From Laetiporus sulphureus 93-53 (taxonomy: Eukaryota > Basidiomycota > Agaricomycetes > Polyporales > Laetiporaceae): a stretch of DNA of 64,000 nt. Shown here in pieces: positions 46,127 to 57,953 of the stretch (its first letter is position 1; each line of letters begins with the position of its first letter). Both the position numbers and the translations under genes were made by a program. The stretch covers positions 107,014 to 171,013 of the forward strand of contig NW_024468544.1 of assembly GCF_001632365.1 (NCBI RefSeq), given 5' to 3'. Under the pieces are notes generated by a model that saw only the letters and a program-made list of their open reading frames with translations, made no database searches and was not told where the DNA came from.

Positions 46127-47102
46127 ATGAAAGATCTTCCCTCGGTGTTCCTGTGTGCTCATCCCCACCTGGCTGTGTTAGTGGACCGCTTCACTGCGTC
46201 GACTGCAGTCTGTCTTCTGGAGGGCCGGGATGAGTTTTTGTCACATCTGCACATGTTAGAAGCCCAGTGGGTATGCACCAGCATGTTGCCCTCCCCATAG
46301 TATGATTGCTGACCTCATCCGATAGTTGGATTTGCAGGACTATATCTCCATCGAGACATCCATGGGGAGCTCAATGCCCTCTCTGCTCAGTTGGTCGACA
46401 CTCCGGCAACCCCTCGCCCGCTTTAGTGTGTGGAGAGTCTGTGGTGAAGAGTACAGCTGTCCGCACGCTGATTCTCAGTTTGAGAGCCACTTCCTCAGTC
46501 CTGGGCCCACCCCGGTGAGGATTACGCTCCCCGATGCCAATCCTTCCCTGGCACCGTTGGCCGGCGAGACCGCTTCTGCTCCATCCATCTCATCCCCGTT
46601 CCTGGTTGCCCTTGCTGCATCCAATACCCCTGTCCACACTGTTCCAGAGCTCATCCACCAGATATCCACCATGGAGGATGTCTTGGTGGCTACATTCAAC
46701 GGCTTGTAGGTCAGGTACAAACACGTTTTCGATCACGCCTGTACAGCTATTAAAGAGAGCTTAACTCAGGATATTGAGTCATCGGTCCATAGTGCAGTGG
46801 AGGAGGAGGCCATTGACTTGAAGGCTGAACTCCGTAGCTCCATTCATCATGACCGTGTCACCCTTCTCACCCTTATTCACGATCTCCAGATGGTGTCCCT
46901 TCCGAACACCAAGTTTGGCTTTGCCCTTGCCCGCCTTTCCCGTGCATTCACCGAATCCCTCGAACAGCATGAGAACCTCCAAGACGAGCTCTCTATTCTC
47001 ATGAGCAGCCCCCAATTCCTGCTCCTCATTGCATCTGCGTTGGACATGGCCCAAAACTTCGACTACAGCTCCCTTGCGCAGACCCTCCAGGAGGCCACCT
47101 AA
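46127..47102 (+). pseudogene. Antisense ORF 2 of element III, coiled-coil protein
   Basis: Starts in a perfect Kozak context (GCCACCATGA at 46121-46130). Exon 1 46127-46270 (MKDLPSVFLCAHPHLAVLVD), intron 46271-46325, exon 2 46326-47102 (LDLQDYISIETSMGSS onward). About 306 residues. The C-terminal half is helical (TAIKESLTQDIESSVHSAVE, LARLSRAFTESLEQHENLQ). One TAG at 46707-46709 interrupts it. Its TAA (47100-47102) overlaps the integrase TAG on the other strand (47099-47101). No family recognised. Confidence 0.6.
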
Positions 47103-50100
47103 TTCTCATCGGATGAGGTCTCCTTCCTTCCAGACAATGGCTCTGCTTCCCATTCCCATTCGATCATGTCCAGATCTTCCTGTACCTCCCCCGGTTCCTG
47201 ATGTATCACATCCTGTAGCGATACCTGTGCATCCATCCACGATTTGTATGGAATGACCCTAAAAGCCGCATAGCGATGCTTTGAAATAGAACCATCCAAC
47301 TCAGCCAGAATGTATGAACCTCCCATATTGCGTCAGACCATGACCATCGGCCTGACATAGCACAGCTTCAACTTCCGGTTATGGTCAGTTTCGAATTGCG
47401 AGTTCCGTACCAGTACCAGGTCGCCCGCCTTGAACTTAAACTCACGGATCGTGTTCTTGAATGCTTTCTCAACCTGCTTGATTGACTTGAACCACGTGGC
47501 CCGAACCCGTCTCCTGACCTCTTGCAGGTCCTCTTGCCTCTTGAGTAGCTGCCATGCCCGTACTGCCAGTAGCTGCTCCATCGACATCAGCTCATCTGTG
47601 GCTGGAGAGAGGTACGTAGCTTCTGCGAGGTCGAACGGAAATACTGGCTCCACCCCATGGACCATGAAATACGGAGACCATCCAGTACTCTTCTGAATCG
47701 AGACCCTTTCCGCCCAGAAGACAGCATGTATGACCTTCGGCCAATCTGTCGCATTCCCTTCACCACAAACCTTCATGGCCGCTTCCCGAACATCGAAGTG
47801 CCACTGTTCCACGATACCGTTTGCTTGAAAATTGTACGCTGAGATCTGGATGTGCGTGATCCCGTATTGTTTGCAGAGGTGCTCCAGGGCTGCAACAAAT
47901 GGTGCCCCGTTGTCCGTGACTATCTCTGTGACTGCTCTCCACTGACAAAGCACTTTCTCGAATAAGAACGTTCTGAGAGTCTTTCCGGTTTCTTACCGCA
48001 ACATCCTCCACTCGGGCCAGGACGAGAGCGCGCACTGAGCCTGTACAATGTGCACGTATCCACCCGCTTTAGGCATATGCATTGAATCCACATGTAGCTT
48101 CTGGAACAGCCCCAACACATGCACCATCGGAGGGGGTACATGGTACTTGTACATTTTCTGGAGCTGGCATTCATGACAGATTTGAACGTACCATTTGACA
48201 TCCTGGTCAAGGTACGGCCACCAGAACTGCTCCAGCAACCTGGTCTGGATGATAAAGATACCTTTGTGTCCTAGCTCATCATGAGCTGTCCATAGTAACA
48301 CATAATGGTGAGCCTGGTCCGGGACCCGCTTGTGTCATCCCTGAGCATCCCTCCACCATAGCCGACCTTTCCGTATGAAAAATCGCGCCACCTCACGGAC
48401 AAACCTGTCGAACTCCTTCTCATTCAGTTCGTCCGGTTTCTGTGAGTCTTGAAGGAAGTGCTGGATTTTCTTCACCCACTCATCTGCCTGCTGAGCTTTT
48501 GACATATGGGAATATCTACATTTGCGACTGCCTCAGATGAGTGTACTGACATGGTGCCCATCATATCTTCCCTGCACGTGCTGTACTGGCCCTGAAGGAC
48601 CGTCGTTGGGCTGAGGTTGGCCCATTCCACTGTGAATGCACACGCTTCATCGATCCACTCTTCGAAGTCATCTGGTTCGGGCTCATCTTCAACCGTCCCA
48701 GGTTATCGCGAGAGCCCATCCGCCGCTCCGTGTCACGCCGCCGGAACATGTACCAGGTTGAAGTCAAAAAGGAGTATCCCAGCTATCCAGTGGTTGATGG
48801 TCACATTCAGTTGAATGTCCAGGTTGTTGAGCATCCCTTTGACATATTTGGCGTCTACCTCCACGTCAAATGTCTTAAGCCTGATCAGATATATCCGGTA
48901 TGCTCGCAGCACCCTAAATAGTCCGAGTAGCTCTATCTTTGCCTGAGAGTACCGTGATTCTCGCTCGTTCCAGGTAATCGACCCGAAGTGGCTCGGACAC
49001 TGTCATTTCTGCGTGTCTATCTGAAACAAGATGAACCCTACCGCTATGACTGACAAATTGACTGCAAGGATGACCTTTTCTTCCGAAGTATAGCTGATCA
49101 GGGCGAGAGCTCCTGAATTCATGACCGTGTCCTTGAGTGTCTGCATAGCCCAGGCATGCTCGTCCCTCTACTCAAAGTCCACCTCCTTCTTGAGCAGGGT
49201 GGTAAGAGGCTTCACAAGCTTCGCAAAGTTTTTCACAAAGATCCATACGAGCCCACACATCCCCAGAAACCCCCTCACCTGCGAGATCGTCTCGCACTGT
49301 GGCCAGTCCCAAATTTTCTGCACTCAGGCTTCGTCTGGAAGCCATCCTACGTACGTACAGTGGTGCCTGACAATGACCACTTTCGGGACGCATAGGTAAG
49401 CCTTTTTGCCCAAAAAGGTTCCTCCAAAACGTTTCATCTGATGTATGACCCGGTTCATATTTTGGAAGTGCTCCCATACGAACTGCCGGATCCCTGGGTT
49501 CTCAGAAATAGTCTCATACCTGCCCTCCGGAAGCTCATAACATGTCGCTGGCCCCTTCACTGGTACATTGTCGACAAAAGGAACAGTGACCTCTGGTATC
49601 TCATCCTGCAGAATATGTGTCACATCGCCATGCATGATTTGCATTGAATTGGTATAGCCCATCAGAATCGAGGTAAGCCAGAGAGACCCTAGTGGAGTCT
49701 GGAAGGAGGTCAGGTCATGCGACCGCCAGTTCAAGGTCTGCTGGTTGAAAGCAACAAATAGGTCCAGGCTTCCATAGCATCCACGAGCTCTGAAGGATTT
49801 CACCAGATGCTCCACCATCAGAGGGACCACTGAATCTTTAATCACTATCCCGTTCAACGTCTGTAGGTCGTGAACCAACCGGAGCGACTTTCCATCCTTC
49901 TTGACAACGCAGAACCACCTTGACCGATACGATGAGTTCGATCCCTCATAAACCTCTGAGTCGATCTTGTCCTTGATAATCTGTACCACTTGTTCGAATA
50001 TTCCCGGTGTTATCAGCATGTTTTTGAGCACCTACGGGATGTGTTCCACCGTCAGAATGACTACCAGGTCGAAGTACTCATTCTGAAACTGCCCCTTTTC

Positions 50101-51368
50101 CGTTTCGTCCCATGCAAATGCCATGTCATGTGCGCACATTAAGAAATCTGTGAGCTTCACCTCCTCCGGCCAGAGGAAACCATCACCCGTGACATTAAGT
50201 GTATCGTGCCTCTCTCGTGTGTACCTCCCTTGAGGCTCGAATTCGGGCAGCTGGACCAGTAGGGTTGGAAGCCCCTCTAGCGGGTTGAGCAGTTTCCTTC
50301 GCACAATTTGGAACCCTTCTGGTAATGTGGTCACCATGGGCTTGACCCAGTTGGCCACCTTCTTGTAGGTGAATATTTCTGTCTTTTGCCTTTCGACCGT
50401 GACCTGCCCCACCTTCCCGTGACTCCATACTCTCATCTCCTCAGTTCAAAACCCAGTCCGAAGATCCATGCGCTCACGTCCCACGTCATACAGCAAAGAA
50501 AAATGTATTTCAGATTCGGTGACTTTACATGGGACACAAGATGATGTGGAACTAACGGATGCAGTTTCGGACTGTACCTGGCTCTTTTCTGTACACGCCT
50601 TCTTCTTCTCGGGGCGTGTCTCTTCTATGGATCTGCCTATCCTTCCCTCCGGACTCTGTTGAACAGTCCATGGCAGTGTGAGCACATACATGGAATACAA
50701 TCCTAATATCGCATCTCCTCGAGCTACACCCAATTCATCGACCCATGAAAACCCACAAGGTTTGGATCGACCTCTCGCTGCACGGTCCACACTTTTGTTG
50801 GTACCACGACCCGTTCCCCTGAGTGTGGGTCTGTAATTGTGATTTGCTGCTCTCCAGAGGCAAAGTCTCTAGTCTCACACACCGCTGTAGCAAAGAACGG
50901 CCACCCTAAGAGGATTTCGAATGACATATGGTGCATCACCTGAACTTGTACCGCAATGATGACTGAGCTGAACTGGAGCTGAACACACGGAAGCTTTCTG
51001 ACTGTCTTCATTACCGAGGTGTTCGCAGTCTCGAGCAGGATTGCTCCATCTGGGTTGAGTGGGGCTCTGAGGTCTTTCCAGACGTCCTCCTGCATGACGC
51101 ATATCTGCACGCCCTGGTCCAGAATACATTCGCACTGAAGTGTGTCCTTGATGATTGGCTCGACAACCCAGAGCGGGAGCGACCCCTTTGTTGGCAACAT
51201 TGTCTTGGATGCCGTCAGAAACACACTCTTCTCGCCCGCTCCGGCTTCATCCTCATCCGTGACTTCTTTGACCCAAGCAGTCATTGCGACTCGCTTCAGG
51301 GTGATCAGCTCTTTGAGGTGTTTCTGCAGTTCTGGAGTGTGTTGTATGAGCTCTCTGATAGTGACCAT
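47099..51368 (-). pseudogene. Element III pol: protease, RT, RNase H, integrase
   Basis: Protease at 51200-50760 (ECILDQGVQICVMQEDVW, FEILLGWPFF, ITITDPHSGERV), of the mushroom gypsy type with DQG in place of DSG. RT 50430-49330 (VVKKDGKSLRLVHDLQTLN, then the active site as FVDN at about 49575-49564 where relatives have YxDD). RNase H to about 48700. Integrase 48300-47100: zinc motif HDELGHKG..CHEC, LHVDSMHMPKAGG (catalytic Asp), TDNGAPFVAAL (Asp), NGIVEQWHFDVREA (Glu), then AGDLVLVRNSQFE and a C-terminal GGSYILAELDG. No chromodomain. Several TGA/TAG and frameshifts. It ends at TAG 47099-47101. Confidence 0.9.
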
Positions 51369-51589
51369 TACGGGCAGATCGAGTATCTTCCTGACTATTC
51401 CAGGGATGTTCTTCTTGTCTTCGATCGGGGTGCGATACCCATAGGTGGACTGTGAGGCCAGAACCCCCCTGGAAGTGAACTCACTTTGATTCCGGGTGGC
51501 CCCTTCTGCACTCCGCGCCCTTCCCCGGACACAACCTTATCCTTTCCAGGCTTGCCACTGACCACCTCAACCCTGTCGAAGTGTACCCT

Positions 51590-53797
51590 TCATCGGGCAT
51601 TGTCTATCACCTGAAAGACATGCTCTGTTCTGTCCATGACCCGTGACTCATCGATGACTGCCATGTTGACCTTGCGCACTTCCTCGAGTATATTGACTTG
51701 GTGCGGTGGCTTGTCCCTTGATTGCGGAGTCGCAGCGGACTGCACCGCTCCCGGAACAGATGATCCGAGGTGCTGGGAGTACCAGGAGTTGACCCGATCC
51801 CACATGTTGTTTCCAGGGAGCGCCCTCAGAACGTACCCCCCATCGGGCAGTCGGATGCGACCATTCTTGTCACGGTACACCTTTCCGGCCTTGATGTCTT
51901 TGTCCACATGGGGGCAACAGCTCATGAAGTGGTCCAGTCCATCGCAGTAGTTGCAGTTGCAGTTCATGGGGTAGACCGTCATGTTTCCTGGGGCACCTGC
52001 CATGGCCCTAGCTGCTGACGTCGTTGCTGGTCCTTGTGGTGCATAACTTTCCCAGCATCCCTGACCACCTGCAGTAGACTGAGCTTGGCTCTGTAAGAAG
52101 CTTGTGAGGCGTTCCACTGACTTTTGCAGGTCCACAATTTCACCAGACTCCTGTTTGATCACCGTAGCAGTCACCCCAGAAACTGTTCCTCCGATGGTAG
52201 TATTCGCAGATTGTCCTATGGTGGGGGCAGCCGGAGTGACTCCCGGACCGCTCGTACTTGCCCTGCCTCTAAGGATACCATAGCTACCTCCAACTAAACC
52301 TCCTCCTGCCAGAGTTTTCTAGGCTGCGTCGTGAATGTTGTTCATGCTCCATGGATCATCTGGATGATGGTTCGGGTGCAGGATCTCGCACCGGAGCAGA
52401 ATGGTTGCTTTTTTGGTCGGGTGGAATCCCCTGACATATTGCTCATCCTGGGCCGCGGGCGATACTCATCCCATCCAGATTAGGTAGTTCGCTATTGGGG
52501 CAAATTCGTGGAAGTAGATAGCTTCTTTGGCCCAAGTGTGAATACCCTGGGCAAGTGCTTCATAGATGCACTGTTCTAGGTCAGCAATGATGTAGAGTCA
52601 ATCGCCCTCTGCTCTGGGGTACAACTCAAAGATCTGCTGTCTGAACATCATGTAGTCAGCCGTTGCCGCTGCGGAGACCATAGACCACAGCTCCTCTTGT
52701 TATACAGTAAGATAGTGCAGTGCATAGTGAACCTTTTGTGCACCTGTGAGCCCGGCCTGTATTGCCAGCTCATCTAGGTCATCGAAGTATCACTGCAGCT
52801 TTCGAGGTTCTCCATTGAACATTGGCATGGTCTTCTATTCCTGGGCCGGCATCAAGAAACCTCTTTCCGGAGCCTGTCCTGGTCCTTGTCCCCTGCCTTG
52901 TCCTGGTCCTGATCCGCTGCCGCCACCTCCTGATCCTCCCAGTCCCCCTGGTCTGCCTGTTCCACCTCCTCCTCCGCCTCCTCCACCGCTGCCCGATCTG
53001 CCCCCGTATCTGCCACCAAGTCCACTTGATCTGCTCAGGCCACCACCCGGGTTCCTGCCCAGTCTGCCTCCTTCTCCACCACTGCCACCGCTGCCCCCGC
53101 TGCCTCCATGGAACCCTCCGTTACCTGGACCAGATCCTCCACTGTGCCCTGCCGTGATGAAGATCGGTATCTGCGAGGCGAACACTGATCGAGTCCCAGT
53201 TATGAGCTCCAAGGGTCGCTGAATGGTGACTGTCAGGGCCATCCCACCTGATGCTCCTTTGGGCGTGTATGAGAGTGTATGCTTACGTTTTCGTACTTCA
53301 GACGGGGTCGTTACTGTTTCCCTTGGTACCGCGAAGTGCCCGGGGAGAATCGCAGAGAGGTCTCGTAGTATGGAATCTTCTTGCCGTGCTATGTCTGTCG
53401 TGTCATCATAAGTCGACAGTTCATATTCGTCCACTCCTGCTGTCGTGCTGTTGATCGGGATTTCGGAGTACAGATTTTCAGTAGTTGCTCTGAGGTCAGA
53501 CACAGTTTCGGTCACGGTCTCGATCGCCTCCTCGAAAATTTTGTCTGAGATGCTTGGCACTGCTGAGAGTGTTGACAAAGCTGAAATGTCCACATCTGGA
53601 GAGTCTGTTCTGCTGGACGCTCTTTCCTTGGTGAGGGCTTGGGCTGCCCAGACTTGGCTTCAGGTCTTCACCTTCCTAAACTTTTCCCTCCTTGTGGTGG
53701 GCTCCAGAAAATGTGATTGCGAGTACTCAGCTAGCTGTGAAAGGACAGCAAACAACTGAGTGGGGTGAAGGGGGAACAGTGCAGGGAAGGTCTGTGT
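51590..53797 (-). pseudogene. Element III gag, beginning inside the 5' LTR
   Basis: The frame begins right after the microprotein TAG (53798-53800) at 53797, though the ATG seen in the other LTRs is ACA here. It reads TQTFPALFPLHPTQLFAVLS, crosses the LTR end and the PBS (SQSHFLEPTTRREKF), and continues into VDISALSTLSAVPSI. A Gly-rich stretch is at 53130-52860. The gag core (GFLMPAQE, YFDDLDELAIQAGLTGAQK, QQIFELYPRAEGD) is at 52860-52400. The zinc knuckle CNYCDGLDHFMSCC is near 51950. Stops are frequent in the core, mostly TGA/TAA at former Arg or Gln codons. The C-terminus is at 51590. Confidence 0.82.
53696..53706 (-). other. tRNA-type primer-binding site of element III
   Basis: Five bases inside the 5' LTR the minus strand reads TGGAGCCCACC, a TGG-start expected for pairing with a tRNA ending in GGGCTCCA. 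The same site follows the LTR of element IV. It falls inside the Gag reading frame. Confidence 0.65.
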
Positions 53798-55507
53798 CTA
53801 CAGGCGACGCAAGAGCCAAATGTAAAATATGGTAAAGAAGTGAATGAACAAGGCAGCCAATAGACCAGCAGCCACGTAGAGTGTACGGGCCGAGGTGATG
53901 TACATGAGATACGTCTGATAGAACAGTTCCGGAGTGAGTCTAATGATTTCCGGACGGAGTACAGGAATCTCGGAAGGTGGGCATACTGTCTCTGTGGCAA
54001 TGTCCCGGTGGTCGGTCAAGCACGTTCGACAGCGAGAGCAAAGATTCTGATTAGATCATGAAGTAGAAGCAGTAGGTTGTGGAGGAGAGGGAGACCACTG
54101 CCTCTGTGCACCGCTGTGCAAGCCTCTTCACATACTCTAGCTCGTAGATATGCCGTCCGAGGTCCTCCCTCCAACTACCTACCTATGCTACCCTTTTATA
54201 CTATGCTCTCAGGGCACATTTGCCTGAGACTCAATCGCACATCAGACCACACCTGGTCCTGTAACTCGTTCCCTCGCTTTGCTCGTCTCGTTCCAAATCC
54301 CTTGGAGGGCCTGCCGCTGCAGACCACCCCATTGTGTCTCGTTCTGAATCTCTTGGAGGGCCTGCCACTGCGGACCACTTCATTGCATCTCATTCCAAAT
54401 TCCTTGACTTCCACTCACCCATGTCACCCTCCACTCACTGCACTCTCCAAGAGCCTGCCCCAGTGATCATCCCGTATCACAGAAGTCCTCTTGTCCCCAT
54501 CCCAAAGGTACACCGTCTGCTCTTCGGACACCCCTCCTATGCTGCCCTAACAGTTTCACCTGTTTCTTGGCCCGTGTTCATACACTGGGTTGTTCTGGAA
54601 TCATCTCAAATGCAGTCTCCCATTGGCACCTCATCCGGTCCACAGCTGTGGGCCTCGGACATGTCCACATCTCAACCTGCCTGCTCCTTCTTGTCCCCTC
54701 CCAGCTGTTGCCACTCTTCACCCTATTCCCATCTTGCCATGTCTCACACACCAGATGGCATCCCTGGCAAACAGCGATCTGCCTACACCCTGTGCATACA
54801 TTGATACCTTCTGCTGCTTGAGGCCCTGTCCGTGGAACGTGTATATGTTCCGTCCAGTTCACGTCTCGCTGTGGTCGAGTGGAATGAATGGTGCCACCGA
54901 GTCTGATCCCTCCTGGTACGTGTCCTATGTCCTCTTTTTCTCCTCCATTTGGATTGACCTGTAGCTTCAGGAACTCGCTGACACTGCCCGCACCGTGCTC
55001 ACCTGGACTGGAATGCAAGTGCCACTGATCGACTCCTTCGAGTGGGTCAGCGATCTCCGTGTCCTCACTGCCTTCCCCTTGTCACATGATCACAGTTCGA
55101 GGTCCCCCTTTACAGTTGGGGATCTCTTCTCGGATCCTCGATTGCAGCAGCACTTGCTTGAGGCATTCGGCCAAAGATCGTTGTGCCCTGAGGTTGACTC
55201 GTCCGAAGCTTCTGCCCCTCTTTCGCTCCAACATGGCCAGCCTTCCGCTGTGCCATACACGTCCATGCCTGTAGAAGCTGGTGATGATCTGGACCATATG
55301 CTGCACTGAAGGACTTTTCTGGAGGTGACGGTCAGTTCTGAGGTCGTGTCCTGAGGTTCGGAGGGCCCTGTCCGTGTAGACGATCTGTAGCACAGACTCG
55401 ATGTACCTGTCCCGCCCCGAACGCAATGTACCTGTTCCGCTTTGAGCTTGCTGTCAAATGTTAGGGAGTGCAATTATAGTGAGGGCAGCCATGCTGGCCA
55501 CCTCACA
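53712..55507 (-). repeat. Element III 5' LTR (right)
   Basis: 1,796 bp, two 51-bp units, TATA box at 54200-54193 (minus). Numerous base differences from the left LTR show it is not a new insertion. Confidence 0.9.
53798..54019 (-). pseudogene. LTR-encoded membrane microprotein (right LTR copy)
   Basis: Same 75-codon protein as 41391-41618: ETVCPPSEIPVLRPEIIRLT, then AAGLLAALFIHFFTIFYIWL and TAG. The ATG is changed to ACG here, and the following Gag ATG to ACA; the frame is otherwise open. Confidence 0.6.
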
Positions 55508-56284
55508 GCACATGAAGGTCCTCATGAAGGGTCACATCAGAGCATGAGCGAAGGTGACCCATCACGAGGAGGTCATCAGTGAACAAGCCGGTAGAGATGC
55601 GTTTGACTCACTGCAAGTGACTCAATGAGAGCTCTCCTTACCCAATGTGTCAGCCTCCTATCGTGATTCAGTAGCATTTATGACTGTGGATGCATCTGAA
55701 TGGTGACCAGATGCTGTGATCAAGGAAGATAAGTGAACACGGGGAGAAGAGTTGATGCAATGTACCGGGGAGGATGGATCTGCCAGACTACCAGCACGTG
55801 CATGCAGTCAGAATGTAGCCGAGCACCATTTGGGGGTGCAGTCAAATGCTGAGGTGTGGATGGAGCTGTGTGGATGGAGCTGCTCGAAGTGGGTATCATC
55901 GAGAGACAGATCAACACAGGCCATGGAGATATGGTGGGTGACATCAGTGGCAGGGCACGCAAGGACAACCATGAGGTGAGGGCAGAGGATGTTGCTCCGT
56001 GTGTGCTGATGCAACAGGTGTCTCTTAGGCATGTACTGACATGGCGAGTGCACATCGGGTGCCTTGCAATATGTCAGAGGATGTGCATGTGGTGCGAACT
56101 CCCCTATCGACCGATTCTTGGAATTGCTCAGCTCTGCCCTTTTTGGAGTGTTATCAGGTCTCGGGCTGTACCTCTTCTGGCTCTGGAGCTGGTCATCTCC
56201 ATGCTGAGACTGGCGAACGGTATCTGCACGACTCATTGAGCTTGAACAGTGCACGATCAAATGCACCCAGAGAGAGTGTTGCAC
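55508..56284 (-). repeat. Continuation of the degenerate repeat family
   Basis: Contains the GACTCACTGCAAG landmark at 55605 and a minus-strand fragment KAPDVHSPCQYMPKRHLL (near 56055) that matches the motif near 40265. It is the other side of the array split by element III and also the left flank of element IV. Confidence 0.55.
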
Positions 56285-57953
56285 TGTGAGGTAGCATTCC
56301 GGGCTGCCCCCACACAGAATGAATTATCTCGGATGAGCTACACAAAGCGAACAAGCATGGCTTCAGAATGAGTTCTCTGAGACAGGTACATGGCGCATCA
56401 GACTCTGGGTGAAGTATACAGTGTGGGGCAGCTACTAGCTCAGGAGAAGTGACATCTCGAGGCAGCACCATACATTCCTACGCTACGGGATGACTACACA
56501 ACACGTGATGCTCATCCACGGTGAACCAGCACACACACGGGATCTCATAGCAGAACTGACCACCAAAGTCCTTGAGGCACAGCATGTGGTCAGGATCGTC
56601 CTCTGGGGTGATGGCGGGGCGAGTCCTGCTGGTCGGAGCATGGTCAGGGATTGGCAAAGAGTTGACAAGTATACACAGTTCATGGACCCATGGGTAGGAG
56701 TCAATCGAGTGAACGTGCAACCTGGACTCCACAAGGTCCGAATGAGCAGACGCCGCCCAATGCTACAAGGAGACCTCAGACTGGCACGTGCAAGGAAGGA
56801 GGTCGATAGACATACCAAAAGCGACCAGACTGCAGTGCACCAGTGATACCACTCCATCACAGTGGGATGTGACTCAGACGGGATATGGGCATGCTCGAAC
56901 GCCAGCACCTCGAGCAAGAGGAGGTAACGATGGAGCCGGGTGGTGCAAGTGACAGCTAGAGAATCAAACTGTGATTGCGTGGTGCGAGACATGGCTGAGT
57001 GGGAGGAGAGAGGGGGAAGAGGGGCCAGGACAGGCAGAGAACTGAACACGGACAGAGTCCCGGGGCAGGTGCTCAGACTCTAGGGGGCAAAGCCGACGGA
57101 GAGCCGTTGGAGGAGGTAACCAGTCTCGGCCAGAGGGGTAAGGGCAGATTAGGGCAGGAGTGAACCATCGGGGTGGTGAGGTGGGCGAATGGGAATGCGA
57201 TTACGATGCTGCGGAGGAAGTCAGCAGGACGAGACATGGTGGAGGACGAGCATTGGGGTGGGAAACCGGGAACTGGAGCGAGTGGGTCTCTGCAGAAATG
57301 AATAGCAAAATGCAGGTTTGGAATGCGATGCGATGGAGTGGCCAGCAGCGATGGGCTCTCCGAGAAACGAGGGATAGTGGAACAAGTCAACGAGTTAGGG
57401 GCCAAGCATAGTCGGATATGGGAGCCAGGACCGGGGTAAGTGCACCTCGAGTTTGCAATATTTAAAGAATGTGTAGACAGAGATAGGGGGAGGACTTTCA
57501 GACCATGTACCTAGGCGATAGAGAATGTGAACGAACTTGCACAGCAGCGGACAACAACAGGGACAGCGGTCTCAGTTCTTCTCTCAAGCTTCGGGCTCTA
57601 CCACACATCAGAATTCTCATCTTTGCTCTAACTGTTGAATGAATCTTGCGAACCAGCAGAGCGCATCAGCGGACACAGTACGCCCTCATCCCGAGACCCC
57701 TATATTCTGTCCGGAGCCAGTTAGACTTGCCCCGGAGCTGTTCTATTTCTCGTACTTTATGTACATCACACTGGACTGTGTCCTTCACGGTCTCGCTGTC
57801 TTCATGGGCATCACCTTCATTCATTTCTCCACTATCTTCTACATTTGGCTTCTGTGTCACCTCTAGATGCAAACCTTCCGTGCACTGTTCCCCCTTCATC
57901 CCTCTCAGTTGTTTGCTGTCATTTCGCAGCTAGCCGAGTACTTGCAATCACAT
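56285..57953 (+). repeat. Element IV 5' LTR
   Basis: 1,669 bp, reverse orientation to the element III LTRs. A TATTTAAA at 57459-57466 lies where the element III TATA box is, about 175 nt ahead of the microprotein ATG. Confidence 0.82.
57639..57866 (+). CDS. LTR-encoded membrane microprotein (element IV)
   Basis: 75 codons, ATG 57639 to TAG 57864-57866, with ATG of Gag at 57867. Sequence MNLANQQSASADTVRPHPE, then a shared core RLAPELFYFSYFMYIT and a hydrophobic end FIHFSTIFYIWLL. Compared with the element III copies, most changes keep residue class (Ile/Val/Leu/Phe exchanges in the membrane part), which points to a real protein. No family recognised. Confidence 0.62.
   Translation: MNLANQQSASADTVRPHPETPIFCPEPVRLAPELFYFSYFMYITLDCVLHGLAVFMGITFIHFSTIFYIWLLCHL

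Larger units (their letters stand above)
41305..55507 (-). mobile_element. 14.2-kb Ty3/gypsy element III with 1.8-kb LTRs
   Basis: LTRs 41305-43153 and 53712-55507 have TGTGA..TCACA ends. Minus-strand order: 5' LTR (right), PBS TGGAGCCCACC five bases inside, gag, protease, RT-RNase H, integrase without chromodomain, polypurine tract GTGTGGAGGGGA, 3' LTR (left). A 4-kb stretch between integrase and the 3' LTR carries two genes on the opposite strand. No direct target duplication is seen (CGTGC left, GCACA right). The same repeat family flanks it on both sides, so it inserted in that array. Confidence 0.9.

Noticed and set aside
52835..53222. Pro-rich plus-strand open frame opposite the Gly-rich gag segment
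   Set aside because: It is the mirror of the GGX-rich gag coding sequence; low-complexity GC-rich DNA leaves both strands open.
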